From assembly GCA_964651335.1 (NCBI GenBank), contig CAZYVT010000004.1:1-64000 (forward strand): 64,000 nucleotides of DNA, given 5' to 3'. How positions within the stretch are numbered: position 1 is the first letter of the stretch; each line of letters begins with the position of its first letter. This document shows positions 35,468 through 44,274 of the stretch, in pieces. The position numbers and the translations under genes are program-made. The notes under the pieces were generated by a model. The model ran no database searches, was not told the origin of the DNA, and was given only the letters and a program-made list of their open reading frames with translations. The DNA is from 2-02-FULL-66-14 sp964651335 (GTDB lineage: Bacteria > Pseudomonadota > Gammaproteobacteria > Burkholderiales > SG8-39).

Positions 35468-36898
35468 GTGGCGCAATCCTTCGACGTGGTGGTGATCGGC
35501 GCAGGACCCGCGGGATACATCGCGGCGATCCGCGCCGCGCAGCTCGGGCTCTCCACGGCTTGCATCGAGAAATGGAAAACCCCGGACGGGCAGCATGCGC
35601 TCGGCGGCACGTGCCTCAATGTCGGATGCATTCCGTCCAAGGCCCTGCTCGAGTCATCGGAGAATTACGAGCGCACGCAGCACAAGCTGAAGGCGCACGG
35701 CATTACCGTGAGCGGAGTCAAATTCGATCTCAAGACGATGCTCGAACGCAAGGACCAGATCGTGCGCAAGATGACCGCGGGGATCGCCGGACTGTTCAAG
35801 AAGAACAAGGTCACCTGGCTTCAGGGTCATGGGCGGTTCGTCTCCGGCGGCACGACCTGGAAGCTCGAAGTGGACGGCGACAGGGGTACCGAGCCGATCG
35901 AAGCGAAGCACGTGATCGTCGCGACCGGGTCGCGGGCGCGCCACCTGCCCGGAGTGCCGGTGGACAACCGGATCGTCTGCGACAACGAGGGAGCGCTCGA
36001 CTTCGACTCGGTTCCCGAGCGGCTCGGCGTGATCGGCGCCGGCGTCATCGGGCTTGAGCTGGGGAGCGTCTGGCGACGGCTCGGGTCGGAGGTAAAGATC
36101 CTCGAAGCGCTACCGGTCTTCCTCGGCGCCGCTGACGAGGCGGTCGCCCAGGAGGCATGGAAGATTTTCACCAAGGATCCTGGCCTCTCGATCGAACTGG
36201 GCGCGAGTGTCGGTGCCGTGAGCAAGAGCAGGACGGCGGTGACGGTCGCCTACAAGTCGGCGGATGGCAAGGCGGAGGTGCTCGAGTGCGGCCGCCTGAT
36301 CCTCTCGATCGGCCGCGCGCCGAATACCGAGGGCCTCGGCGCCGAAAACGTCGGCCTCAAGATCGACGACAAGGGCTTCATCGAGGTGGACAAGAACTGC
36401 CGCGCCAGCCTGCCGCGCGTCTATGCGATCGGCGACGTCGTGCGCGGCCCGATGCTGGCGCACAAGGGCGAGGACGAAGGGGTGATGGTCGCGGAAATCA
36501 TTGCAGGCCAGCACGGCCACGTGAACTACGACGCGATCCCCTGGGTCATGTACACAATGCCGGAAATTGCGTGGGTGGGGAAGACCGAGCAGCAGCTCAA
36601 GGCCGAGGGCGTCGCATACCGCGCCGGGCGCTTTCCGTTCGCCTACAACGGCCGCGCGCTCGGCCGCGACGAGGTCGACGGGTTCATCAAGATTCTGGCG
36701 GATGCCCGGACCGACCGCATTCTCGGCGTCCACGCGATCGGCAGCCTGGCGTCGGAGCTGATTTCGGAGGCCGTGGTGGCGATGGAATTCGGCGCCTCGT
36801 CCGAGGACATCGCGCGCATCTGCCATGCGCACCCGTCCATGTCCGAAGTCATGAGGGAGGCGGCGCTGGCGGTGGACAAGCGCAGCCTGAATGGGTGA
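35468..36898 (+). CDS. lpdA: Dihydrolipoamide dehydrogenase (E3)
   Basis: The GTG start lies 3 nt after sucB. The 476-residue flavoprotein reoxidises lipoamide. FAD site VVIGAGPAGYIAAIRAAQLG at the N-terminus; redox disulfide in GGTCLNVGCIPSKALL near residues 46-61; NAD site VIGAGVIGLELGSVWRRLG near 190; FAD ribityl site VYAIGDVVRGPMLAHKGEDEG near 320; and the catalytic His in CHAHPSMSEVMREAAL near 455. It is the last gene of the rightward TCA operon. Confidence 0.96.
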   Translation: MAQSFDVVVIGAGPAGYIAAIRAAQLGLSTACIEKWKTPDGQHALGGTCLNVGCIPSKALLESSENYERTQHKLKAHGITVSGVKFDLKTMLERKDQIVRKMTAGIAGLFKKNKVTWLQGHGRFVSGGTTWKLEVDGDRGTEPIEAKHVIVATGSRARHLPGVPVDNRIVCDNEGALDFDSVPERLGVIGAGVIGLELGSVWRRLGSEVKILEALPVFLGAADEAVAQEAWKIFTKDPGLSIELGASVGAVSKSRTAVTVAYKSADGKAEVLECGRLILSIGRAPNTEGLGAENVGLKIDDKGFIEVDKNCRASLPRVYAIGDVVRGPMLAHKGEDEGVMVAEIIAGQHGHVNYDAIPWVMYTMPEIAWVGKTEQQLKAEGVAYRAGRFPFAYNGRALGRDEVDGFIKILADARTDRILGVHAIGSLASELISEAVVAMEFGASSEDIARICHAHPSMSEVMREAALAVDKRSLNG

Positions 36899-37024
36899 GG
36901 CGGGGCGCACCTGCCGCGATATCCGTCGTGAGAGTGTCTACGCTGGCGTGAACGTAACCGAACCTGTGATCCCCGCCCGTCGAGGCGTTGCCGTTGCGGG
37001 TCACCCCGGATTGAAGGAGATGGT

Positions 37025-38293
37025 TTGAAGATTCTCATCATCGACGACGACGAGGACTTGAGGAACCTCCTCTCCCACTACCTCAAGCAGGAGTGGCCGC
37101 ATGCGGAAATCGAGAAATTCGACCCGCTTGCGCGCGTGATGCCCGACGCGTCGTTCCCGCTCGGCACGTACGACGTCATCATTCTCGACTACATGCTCGG
37201 GGCCGGCGACGGCCTGGAATGGCTGCACGAATTGAAGCGGCACGCCTACTGCCCGCCGGTGCTTTTCCTCACCGGAGCGGGCAACGAGGTGATCGCCGTG
37301 CGTGCGATGAAGGCGGGAGCCGACGATTACCAGCGCAAGCAGGACCTGACGCGCGAGAAGCTGATCGCCTCGATCCGCGACCTGACATACGACAAGGCCG
37401 AGGCGACCGTCTCGGTCGCACTTGCCGCGCGCATGAATGCGCACAACCTCGGCGCGCGGATCCGGATACCGGGAATCCGCGTGCTGCGGCTGATCGGCGA
37501 AGGGGGCATGTCCCGCGTCTACCTCGCATCGCGCCAGGGCGACGACGAGCCGCTAATCGTCAAGATCTTGCGCAGCGAGGTGACCGAGGACAACAATGCG
37601 CTCGCGCGCTTCATGGCAGAGTGCGACCTGATCGAGCGCATCGGCAGCTGCCACATGGCGCGCATCCACGGCCACGGCGTATCCGAGGGCCTTGCCTACC
37701 TGGTGATGGAGTTCTTCGACGGCGGCGACCTCAAGAAGCGTCTCGGCGGCAAGGCGCTGCCGCCGGAGGAGGCGCTGCGGATCTTCCGCGAGCTGATGTT
37801 CGCGCTGGGGGAGATCCACGAGCGTGGAATCGTGCACCGGGACCTGAAACCCCAGAACTTGATGTTCCGTGCCGACGGCAGCCTCGCGATTGTGGACTTC
37901 GGCATCGCCAAGCACATCGATTCGGCGGGCCGCACCGGCCACGACGAGGTCCTCGGCACGCCGCACTACATGAGCCCGGAACAGGTGCGCGGCCTGGCGC
38001 TCGATCGGCGCACCGACATCTACAGCGCCGGAGTGCTGCTCTTCGAGATGATGGCCGGCGGGCACCTGTTCGAAGGCGAGACGGCGATTGACGTGGCTCT
38101 GCGTCATGTCGACACGCCGCCGCCGCCGCTGCCCGAGGAACTGTCCGGGTACCAGGGACTGCTCGACAAGCTGCTGGAGAAGGACCGCGACGCGCGCTTC
38201 AGGAACGCCGACGAGGTCATCGGCTTCCTGTCGCGCAAATTTGGCCATGCCAGCGGCGCCTTTGGTGCCGAATCCGCAGCCAGGCGTAAATGA
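37025..38293 (+). CDS. Receiver domain fused to a Ser/Thr protein kinase
   Basis: A 422-residue cytosolic protein. Residues 1-120 form a response-regulator receiver: acidic DDD at 7-9, phospho-acceptor D55 in IILDYMLG, LFLTG at 80-84 and K105. Residues 150-405 are a Hanks-type kinase with GEGGMSRVY (158-166), ATP-binding K180, HRDLKPQN (271-278), DFG (291-293) and SPE (317-319), so it should be active. No membrane segment or sensor is seen. A two-component phosphorelay would thus control a Ser/Thr kinase directly. It starts 126 bp after lpdA and its stop lies 4 nt before a degenerate HD-GYP gene, a likely output partner. Confidence 0.92.
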   Translation: MKILIIDDDEDLRNLLSHYLKQEWPHAEIEKFDPLARVMPDASFPLGTYDVIILDYMLGAGDGLEWLHELKRHAYCPPVLFLTGAGNEVIAVRAMKAGADDYQRKQDLTREKLIASIRDLTYDKAEATVSVALAARMNAHNLGARIRIPGIRVLRLIGEGGMSRVYLASRQGDDEPLIVKILRSEVTEDNNALARFMAECDLIERIGSCHMARIHGHGVSEGLAYLVMEFFDGGDLKKRLGGKALPPEEALRIFRELMFALGEIHERGIVHRDLKPQNLMFRADGSLAIVDFGIAKHIDSAGRTGHDEVLGTPHYMSPEQVRGLALDRRTDIYSAGVLLFEMMAGGHLFEGETAIDVALRHVDTPPPPLPEELSGYQGLLDKLLEKDRDARFRNADEVIGFLSRKFGHASGAFGAESAARRK

Positions 38294-38297
38294 GGCC

Positions 38298-39503
38298 ATG
38301 AAGACCAAAGTTGCCGTCAAGGATCTCCGATTGGGCATGTACGTGTACCAGCTCGACCGGCCCTGGACCGAGACTCCGTTCATGTTCCAGGGCTTCCTGC
38401 TGAACAGCGAAACGCAGCTCGAGACGCTGAAACAATACTGCCAGCATGTCTTGGTGGACTCGGAACGTACTTATGAGGATCCAAACCGCCCGGGCGCGGC
38501 CGTGCGCGGCTCCCCGGGTCCGCCTTCCGGCGTGCGGCATGTCGATTATGTCGAGCAAGTCAGCGTCGAGAATGAGTTCACGCGCGCGTGCGAAGCTTGC
38601 GTGCGCGTGGAATCGGTCGTCGACGACGCCTTCCAAGCGCTGCGGGCGGGCGATAAGCTGGACGTGACCGCGACGGCGCAAGTTGTTTCCAAGATGACTG
38701 AGAGCATCCTGCGCAACCCCGATGCGTTTCTCCTTTTTTCCTCGCTCCAGAAGCGGGGCGGCCATCTTCTCGACCGCGCCGTCAATTGCTCGATCTACAT
38801 GATCACATTCGCTCGCTTTCTGGGGATGGAGAAGGCCGACGTCGAACGGGCCGGTACGGTCGGGCTGCTGCAGGACGTCGGCATGCTCGAGATGCCCGAG
38901 TCACTGATCAGAAAGGAGGGGTTGCTGTCGTCGGACGAAATCGACCTCGTGCGCACGCATGTGCTTCGCGGCGTCGAGACGCTGCGCCGGGCGAACATGT
39001 CGGCGGATATCACCGATATCATGGCGCAGCACCATGAGCGGCACAACGGGAGCGGCTATCCGCACCGTCTGAAGGGGCCGGAGATCTCGACCATCGGGGC
39101 TTGCGCGGCGATCGTCGACACGTTCGGCGCCATGACGAAGCGGCGGCCCTATGCCGATGAGATGTCGCCGTCGAACGTGCTCGGCATCATGCACAAGTGG
39201 AGGGACGGATTTTTCAACGGCTGGCTGGTCGACGAATTCATCCGCTGTATCGGCGTATTCCCGGTCGGAAGCGTGGTGGAGCTGAACAGCGGCGAGGTTG
39301 GAATCGTCATCTCGCAGAACGTCGCCAAGCGTCTCCAGCCGCGCGTGATGATAATCAAGGATGCGAATGGCCGGCCTTTGCGGCCTCAGAAGTTGCTCGA
39401 TTTGTCGCGCTCGCCCAATGCGACGGCGGAAGAAAGCCACCGAATTCGTCGCACGCTGGAATACAGCCGCGCCGGAGTCTCGGCCCAAGAGCTGTTCCTC
39501 TGA
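38298..39503 (+). CDS. DUF3391 plus degenerate HD-GYP protein
   Basis: A 401-residue protein with an N-terminal DUF3391 domain (residues 1-60, VKDLRLGMYVYQLDRPW) and an HD-GYP fold (about 145-370) ending with the usual FIRCIGVFPVGSVVELNSGEVGIV. Its metal site is damaged. The first His is R160 (LLDRAVN where family members read QHSVN), the HD pair is Q192-D193 (LLQDVGM for LLHDIGK), and the following Lys is Met. HHERHNGSGYP near 245-255 is kept. It is therefore unlikely to hydrolyse c-di-GMP and may only bind it or a partner. The gene follows the REC-kinase gene by 4 nt. Confidence 0.88.
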   Translation: MKTKVAVKDLRLGMYVYQLDRPWTETPFMFQGFLLNSETQLETLKQYCQHVLVDSERTYEDPNRPGAAVRGSPGPPSGVRHVDYVEQVSVENEFTRACEACVRVESVVDDAFQALRAGDKLDVTATAQVVSKMTESILRNPDAFLLFSSLQKRGGHLLDRAVNCSIYMITFARFLGMEKADVERAGTVGLLQDVGMLEMPESLIRKEGLLSSDEIDLVRTHVLRGVETLRRANMSADITDIMAQHHERHNGSGYPHRLKGPEISTIGACAAIVDTFGAMTKRRPYADEMSPSNVLGIMHKWRDGFFNGWLVDEFIRCIGVFPVGSVVELNSGEVGIVISQNVAKRLQPRVMIIKDANGRPLRPQKLLDLSRSPNATAEESHRIRRTLEYSRAGVSAQELFL

Positions 39504-39520
39504 GCGTCCCGGTGCTTCGA

Positions 39521-39910
39521 TCAGGGCAGGGAATTCCAGATGGCGCGCAACTGATCCGGAAGATCTTTCGGGGAGAACGGTTTCGAAATCATGCCGGCGG
39601 CGCCGAGCGCGCGCAGCTCTACGACATCGCGCTCCGCGGCTTTGGCGGTGATGAACACGACCGGCAGGTTCTGCGTCTCGGGCACCTCGCGCATCCTCCG
39701 GAACAGCGTCGGGCCGTCCATCCCCGGCATCATCCAGTCGAGCATCACCAGATCCGGCTTGAAGGAGACCATCCGCTCGATCGCCAGGTGCGGATCATCC
39801 ACGATCTCGACGGCCATTTTTCCGATGCGCTCGAGCGTCATGCGCACGATGCGCCGGATGTCCTCCTCGTCTTCGACGTAGCAGACGCGGCTCAGTGGTC
39901 GATTCGGCAT
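39521..39910 (-). CDS. Single-domain response regulator (CheY-like)
   Basis: A 129-residue stand-alone receiver with acidic EDEED at residues 13-17, phospho-acceptor Asp in LVMLDWMMPGMDG near 58, Thr in VVFITAKA near 87 and Lys in ISKPFSP near 109. There is no output domain. The gene begins 14 nt after the stop of the histidine kinase gene upstream, which is its likely partner. It may feed the REC-kinase or diguanylate cyclase pathways nearby. Confidence 0.93.
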   Translation of the reverse strand: MPNRPLSRVCYVEDEEDIRRIVRMTLERIGKMAVEIVDDPHLAIERMVSFKPDLVMLDWMMPGMDGPTLFRRMREVPETQNLPVVFITAKAAERDVVELRALGAAGMISKPFSPKDLPDQLRAIWNSLP

Positions 39911-39924
39911 GCGTTCATCTGTGG

Positions 39925-41727
39925 TCAGCGCTTCCCCGCCCCAGCGTACTCGCGCAAGGGCAGCTCGATGAAGAACCTCGTTCCTCCTCCTTCGCGGTCG
40001 GCGAAGCCGATATGGCCGTCCATCAATTCAACCATAAGCTTGCTGATCGCGAGTCCCAGCCCGGTACCGGCTTTTTTGCGGGTGAGGGCCGAGTCGGCCT
40101 GGGCAAAGCGGTTGAAAATTCGGGAGCGGAATTCAATTGGGATTCCCGGACCGCGATCGTCCACCGATACGATCGCCCGGGAATCGGCGACCGACACGCC
40201 GAGTTCGATCTGGTCTCCTTCCGGGGAGAACTTGGCGGCGTTGGAAATCAAGTTGGTCAGGACCTGGAGCAGCCGCCTGCGGTCCGCGTAGACCTTGATC
40301 CGCGGAGGCTCGTTGCGCAGCATGAGCCGGACGCCGAACCGGTCGGCGAAGGCACGATTGAGCACGATCGACTCGCGCACCAGATTGTCCAGCTCGACTT
40401 CCTCCGGAAGCATCGAGAACTGGCCTGACTCGATCTTCTCGATGTCCAGGAGGTCGTTGATCAGATCCAGAAGCCGTTGCGCGTTGCGCTCCGCGACCTC
40501 GGTCAGTTCGCCGATATCCTTTTGCACTTCGCCGAGCGCTCCGGAGGTGACGAGCTGCAGCGACCCGATGATGGAGGTGAGCGGCGTTCGCAGCTCGTGC
40601 GAAAGCGTCGATGTGAATTCTTTCTTGACGCGCTCGGCATCGAGCTGCTGGGTGATGTCCCGGGCCTGCACGATCGCAGAGATGAGGTCTCCGTTCTCGT
40701 TCACCAGCGGGGTGACCGAAAATTCGCAGACGACCTCCAAACCGTCGCGCCGGAGGCAGTGCGCCCTGACGCCAGCCTCAGGCTGCTTGACGGCGACGAA
40801 GTTCGTCCACCAACCACCGCCATGCACGGATGCCTCCGGCGGAATGATGGATCGCAGCAGGTTGCGGCCGACCAGTTCCGAGGACGAGTACCCGAATACC
40901 GTTTCGGCCGCGGTGTTCATGTCCAGGATGGTCCCCATGTGGTCCACTTCGAACACCGGGATCGGCGCCCGTTCGGCGAACAGCGCGAGCTTGCGCCCGG
41001 ACTCCCCGATCATGCGCTGCGCATGCGTCAATTCCTCCATCTGGCCCTCGAGTTGCATGTTGAGCGATCCGTACTGATCGGACAGGTTGCGATAGGCATG
41101 CTTTAGTCCGTGCCCGGAGTAGAAAACCTGGTTCAGGCGGTACACGATGCCGACGCTCATTCCAAATACGACCGCAACCAGAAATGCGAGCTCGGTAGAC
41201 AAGCGGTCGCCGGCTGCCGCCAGCACGTACGTGAACGGCACCGCGATGGCACCGGCATACAGCGCGAAGATTGGCCAGGACGCGGCATAGGCCCAAATGC
41301 CGCCGCAGCCGACCCCTGCAAGCAGCAAAGCGAGAAACACGTGCTGCTGGTCGACGCCGGACGGAAAGAACGCTGCGCCCGTGAAGCCCCACACCGTTCC
41401 GCTCGCAAGCGCGCTGATTGCGAGCCAGCGCATCCATTGACCCGCATTCGCCGCTCGGTCCGTACTCCTGCGGTAGCCGGCGTAGAGGGTGGCGCTCGCC
41501 GCCGCGATCAGCAGCACGACTCCCCACCAAAACAGCGCTAGTTCCAGGAATTGCGCTCCCCACAGACCGTAAGTGGCGATCACGGCGAGCCCGAGCAACC
41601 CCGCAATGGCGATCGGTGTCTGACCGTAGAGCTGCTCGACGCGCTCCGCAAGGATCCGCCGCGGATCGGCTGAATAGCCGGGGTTGACGGAAGGGTCGGC
41701 GCTTGTTGCGGCGCTGTCTTGATTCAT
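39925..41727 (-). CDS. Membrane PAS-sensor histidine kinase
   Basis: About 600 residues from the ATG at 41727. Six or seven transmembrane helices lie in residues 35-200 as a MASE-like sensor region, then a coiled segment (residues 205-240), a PAS domain with PAC (about 245-365), the HisKA dimerisation domain with phospho-His in TSTLSHELRTPLTS near 385, and HATPase with NLISNAAKFSPEG, DDRGPGIPIEFRSRIF and GTGLGLAIS boxes. It phosphorylates a receiver, most simply the neighbour at 39521-39910. Its start overlaps the stop of a small upstream frame (ATGA). Confidence 0.92.
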   Translation of the reverse strand: MNQDSAATSADPSVNPGYSADPRRILAERVEQLYGQTPIAIAGLLGLAVIATYGLWGAQFLELALFWWGVVLLIAAASATLYAGYRRSTDRAANAGQWMRWLAISALASGTVWGFTGAAFFPSGVDQQHVFLALLLAGVGCGGIWAYAASWPIFALYAGAIAVPFTYVLAAAGDRLSTELAFLVAVVFGMSVGIVYRLNQVFYSGHGLKHAYRNLSDQYGSLNMQLEGQMEELTHAQRMIGESGRKLALFAERAPIPVFEVDHMGTILDMNTAAETVFGYSSSELVGRNLLRSIIPPEASVHGGGWWTNFVAVKQPEAGVRAHCLRRDGLEVVCEFSVTPLVNENGDLISAIVQARDITQQLDAERVKKEFTSTLSHELRTPLTSIIGSLQLVTSGALGEVQKDIGELTEVAERNAQRLLDLINDLLDIEKIESGQFSMLPEEVELDNLVRESIVLNRAFADRFGVRLMLRNEPPRIKVYADRRRLLQVLTNLISNAAKFSPEGDQIELGVSVADSRAIVSVDDRGPGIPIEFRSRIFNRFAQADSALTRKKAGTGLGLAISKLMVELMDGHIGFADREGGGTRFFIELPLREYAGAGKR

Positions 41728-41960
41728 CGCTGATAGGACAGATCCCGTCTGTTCATTATAGACGAAGCCCTTTCGCGAACGAGTGCACGGTGCGCGGAAC
41801 GGACCTGCAAACCCTTCCCGCTGTCGATCACGCCGACACCGCTGTCTTCGATTGCAAGCTCGTCGCGGCGCAGATCGCGCTCGATTGCTACGTAATCCGG
41901 CCGTGATTTCGCGATTAAGGGCTTCCCGGTTTCCTTGTTTAAGGGTGATGCGTTTGTCAA
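41724..41960 (-). CDS. Possible small protein upstream of the histidine kinase
   Basis: A 78-codon frame (MTNASPLNKETGKPLIA...) whose TGA overlaps the histidine kinase ATG as ATGA. That coupling is the main reason to take it seriously. It is charged (YVAIERDLRRDELAIEDSG), has no signal or membrane segment and no recognised domain. The upstream 40 bp and a good ribosome site are not convincing, so it may be a chance frame in the 303-bp gap between the divergent kinase and REC-GGDEF-EAL genes, which otherwise holds only the start of the direct repeat at 41999. Confidence 0.35.
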   Translation of the reverse strand: MTNASPLNKETGKPLIAKSRPDYVAIERDLRRDELAIEDSGVGVIDSGKGLQVRSAHRALVRERASSIMNRRDLSYQR

Positions 41961-41998
41961 GCCCCTTGATGGTTGCCGTCATAGGGGTTCCAAGAACC

Positions 41999-42499
41999 GC
42001 TTCGCGAAAAAAACGTTAGACTTCGCTCCCATGAGCGAAGCACCGGCGAAGCCCGCTGCGGCCGCGCACGCACCGCCGGAAGCGTCGGTGGTTCTGGTTG
42101 TAGACGACTCCCCGGACGTGCTCGCGCTCGCGGCCAGGGTGCTCGGCAAGGAGTACCACGTCAGGCTTGCGCCCGACGGCGGCATGGCGTTGAGCCTTGC
42201 GGCCGACGATCCGAAGCCGGACCTGATCCTGCTCGACGTGGAGATGGAGGGCGCGAGCGGGTTCGAGGTGTGCAGGGTGCTCAAGGAGGACCCGGCGACA
42301 GCCGGGATCCCGCTCGTGTTTCTCTCCGCCAAGACCGAGCCGACCGATCAACTCGAGGGCTTCGAGCTCGGCGCAGTGGACTACCTGACCAAGCCGATCA
42401 ACGCGCGCCTGCTGCTCGCCCGCGTCCGCATCCATGTCGCGCTCGCCAACCGCCGGCACGAGCTCGAACGGCTGGTGCAAGAACGCACCGCGCAGCTCG
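41999..42499 (+). repeat. Direct repeat, copy 1, covering leader and receiver domain
   Basis: 501 bp nearly identical to 43773-44274: one A fewer in the poly-A run (7 against 8) and only two or so base changes. It includes the 32-nt leader and codons 1-156 of the REC-GGDEF-EAL gene. The first 21 bases repeat the last codons and stop of that same gene, which sit naturally at the start of copy 2, so copy 1 may derive from copy 2. Confidence 0.95.
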
Positions 42500-43794
42500 C
42501 TTACCAAGCGAACTACGACCTGCTCACGGGCCTGCCGAACCGCAGCCTGCTGCGCGACCGGCTGCACCAGGCGGTCTTCGCGCAACGCGCTGCGCACTCG
42601 ATTGCGGTGGTGTTCATAGACCTGGACAATTTCAAGTTCGTTAACGACAGCCTTGGCCATGGCGCCGGCGACAAGCTGCTGAAGGCCATCGCCGAGCGGC
42701 TGCGCTCGACGCTGCGCGAAGGCGACACCGTGGCGCGACTCGGGGGCGACGAATTCGTGCTGATCCTCAACGACCAGACGAACGACGAGGTGACCTATCG
42801 CGCCATGCAGCGGGTCGTCGCCAAGGTGAGCGAAGCGGTGGTGATCGACGGCAAGGAGCTGCTGGTGACCTGCAGCGCCGGAATCAGCCTGTTCCCGCAG
42901 AACGGGCCGGACGTGGATGCACTGCTCAAGCACGCCGACGCGGCGATGTACAGCGCCAAGCAACACGGGCGCAACAACTTCCAGTTCTACACCTCGGAAA
43001 TGAACCGGCTCGTGAACGAGCGGCTCGCGCTCGAGCACAGCCTGCGGCGGGCGCTCGAGCGAAAGGAGTTCGTGCTCTACTACCAGCAGAGGGTGAGCGT
43101 GAAGAGCGGTGCCATCGTCGGTGCCGAGGCGCTGGTGCGCTGGCAGCATCCGGAGTTGGGATTGGTCGCCCCGCAACGCTTCATTCCCCTGGCGGAGGAA
43201 ACCGGGCTCATCGTGCAGCTCGGCGAGTGGGTGCTGCGCGAGGCCTGCCGGCAGAACCGCGCCTGGCGCGACGCGGGCATGCGTCCCGGCAGGATCTCGG
43301 TCAACCTCTCGGCGCGGCAGTTCCGGCAGGAAAGCCTCATCCGCTCCGTCTCCGGTATCCTGGCCGAAGTCGGGCTGGATCCGGAGCACCTCGAGCTCGA
43401 ACTGACCGAGAGCATGGTGATGCACAACGCCGACGCGGCGATCGCCACCCTGCGGGAATTTAACTCGCTCGGCGTCGCGCTTTCGGTGGACGATTTCGGC
43501 ACCGGCTACTCGAGCCTGAGCTACTTGAAGATCCTTCCGATCGACGCGCTCAAGATCGACCGGTCGTTCGTGCGCGATATCGCGGGCGAGGAGGAATCCG
43601 ACGGCCTGCTCGCGCAGATCATCATCTCGCTCGGTCACAGCCTGCAGCTCAAGGTAATCGCCGAGGGCGTGGAGACCGACGAGCAGCTGCGCTTCCTTCG
43701 GAAGCACCGCTGCGACGAGGTGCAGGGCTTCCGCTTCGGCAAACCGGTACCGCCGGAGCAGTACCAAGAGCTGCTTCGCGAAAAAAAACGTTAG
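42031..43794 (+). CDS. REC-GGDEF-EAL c-di-GMP signalling protein
   Basis: A 587-residue response regulator. Receiver residues 20-140 have D26, phospho-acceptor D69 (LILLDVEMEG) and K121. A short helix (HELERLVQERTAQL) leads to a GGDEF domain (about 160-325) with intact RLGGDEF and an inhibitory RxxD site (REGD five residues before it), so a working, feedback-inhibited cyclase is likely. The EAL domain (about 340-580) has GAEALVRW, the ligand pattern ELELTESMV, DDFGTGYSSLSYL and KIDRSFV, so c-di-GMP hydrolysis is also likely. The receiver and leader are shared almost exactly with the REC-HD-GYP gene next door. The C-terminus REKKR comes from repeat copy 2. Confidence 0.94.
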   Translation: MSEAPAKPAAAAHAPPEASVVLVVDDSPDVLALAARVLGKEYHVRLAPDGGMALSLAADDPKPDLILLDVEMEGASGFEVCRVLKEDPATAGIPLVFLSAKTEPTDQLEGFELGAVDYLTKPINARLLLARVRIHVALANRRHELERLVQERTAQLAYQANYDLLTGLPNRSLLRDRLHQAVFAQRAAHSIAVVFIDLDNFKFVNDSLGHGAGDKLLKAIAERLRSTLREGDTVARLGGDEFVLILNDQTNDEVTYRAMQRVVAKVSEAVVIDGKELLVTCSAGISLFPQNGPDVDALLKHADAAMYSAKQHGRNNFQFYTSEMNRLVNERLALEHSLRRALERKEFVLYYQQRVSVKSGAIVGAEALVRWQHPELGLVAPQRFIPLAEETGLIVQLGEWVLREACRQNRAWRDAGMRPGRISVNLSARQFRQESLIRSVSGILAEVGLDPEHLELELTESMVMHNADAAIATLREFNSLGVALSVDDFGTGYSSLSYLKILPIDALKIDRSFVRDIAGEEESDGLLAQIIISLGHSLQLKVIAEGVETDEQLRFLRKHRCDEVQGFRFGKPVPPEQYQELLREKKR

Positions 43795-44274
43795 ACTTCG
43801 CTCCCATGAGCGAAGCACCGGCGAAGCCCGCTGCGACCGCGCACGCGCCGCCGGAAGCGTCGGTGGTTCTGGTTGTAGACGACTCCCCGGACGTGCTCGC
43901 GCTCGCGGCCAGGGTGCTCGGCAAGGAGTACCACGTCAGGCTTGCGCCCGACGGCGGCATGGCGTTGAGCCTTGCGGCCGACGATCCGAAGCCGGACCTG
44001 ATCCTGCTCGACGTGGAGATGGAGGGCGCGAGCGGGTTCGAGGTGTGCAGGGTGCTCAAGGAGGACCCGGCGACAGCCGGGATCCCGCTCGTGTTTCTCT
44101 CCGCCAAGACCGAGCCGACCGATCAACTCGAGGGCTTCGAGCTCGGCGCAGTGGACTACCTGACCAAGCCGATCAACGCGCGCCTGCTGCTCGCCCGCGT
44201 CCGCATCCATGTCGCGCTCGCCAACCGCCGGCACGAGCTCGAACGGCTGGTGCAAGAACGCACCGCGCAGCTCG
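43773..44274 (+). repeat. Direct repeat, copy 2, covering leader and receiver domain
   Basis: 502 bp matching 41999-42499. It begins inside the last codons of the REC-GGDEF-EAL gene and runs through codon 156 of the REC-HD-GYP gene, ending where the linker helices end. Beyond this point the two genes share no similarity. Confidence 0.95.

Noticed and set aside
42016..43818. Minus-strand frame of 600 codons opposite REC-GGDEF-EAL
   Set aside because: Antisense to an intact multidomain gene and repeated in part at 43791-44327 only because the DNA itself is duplicated.
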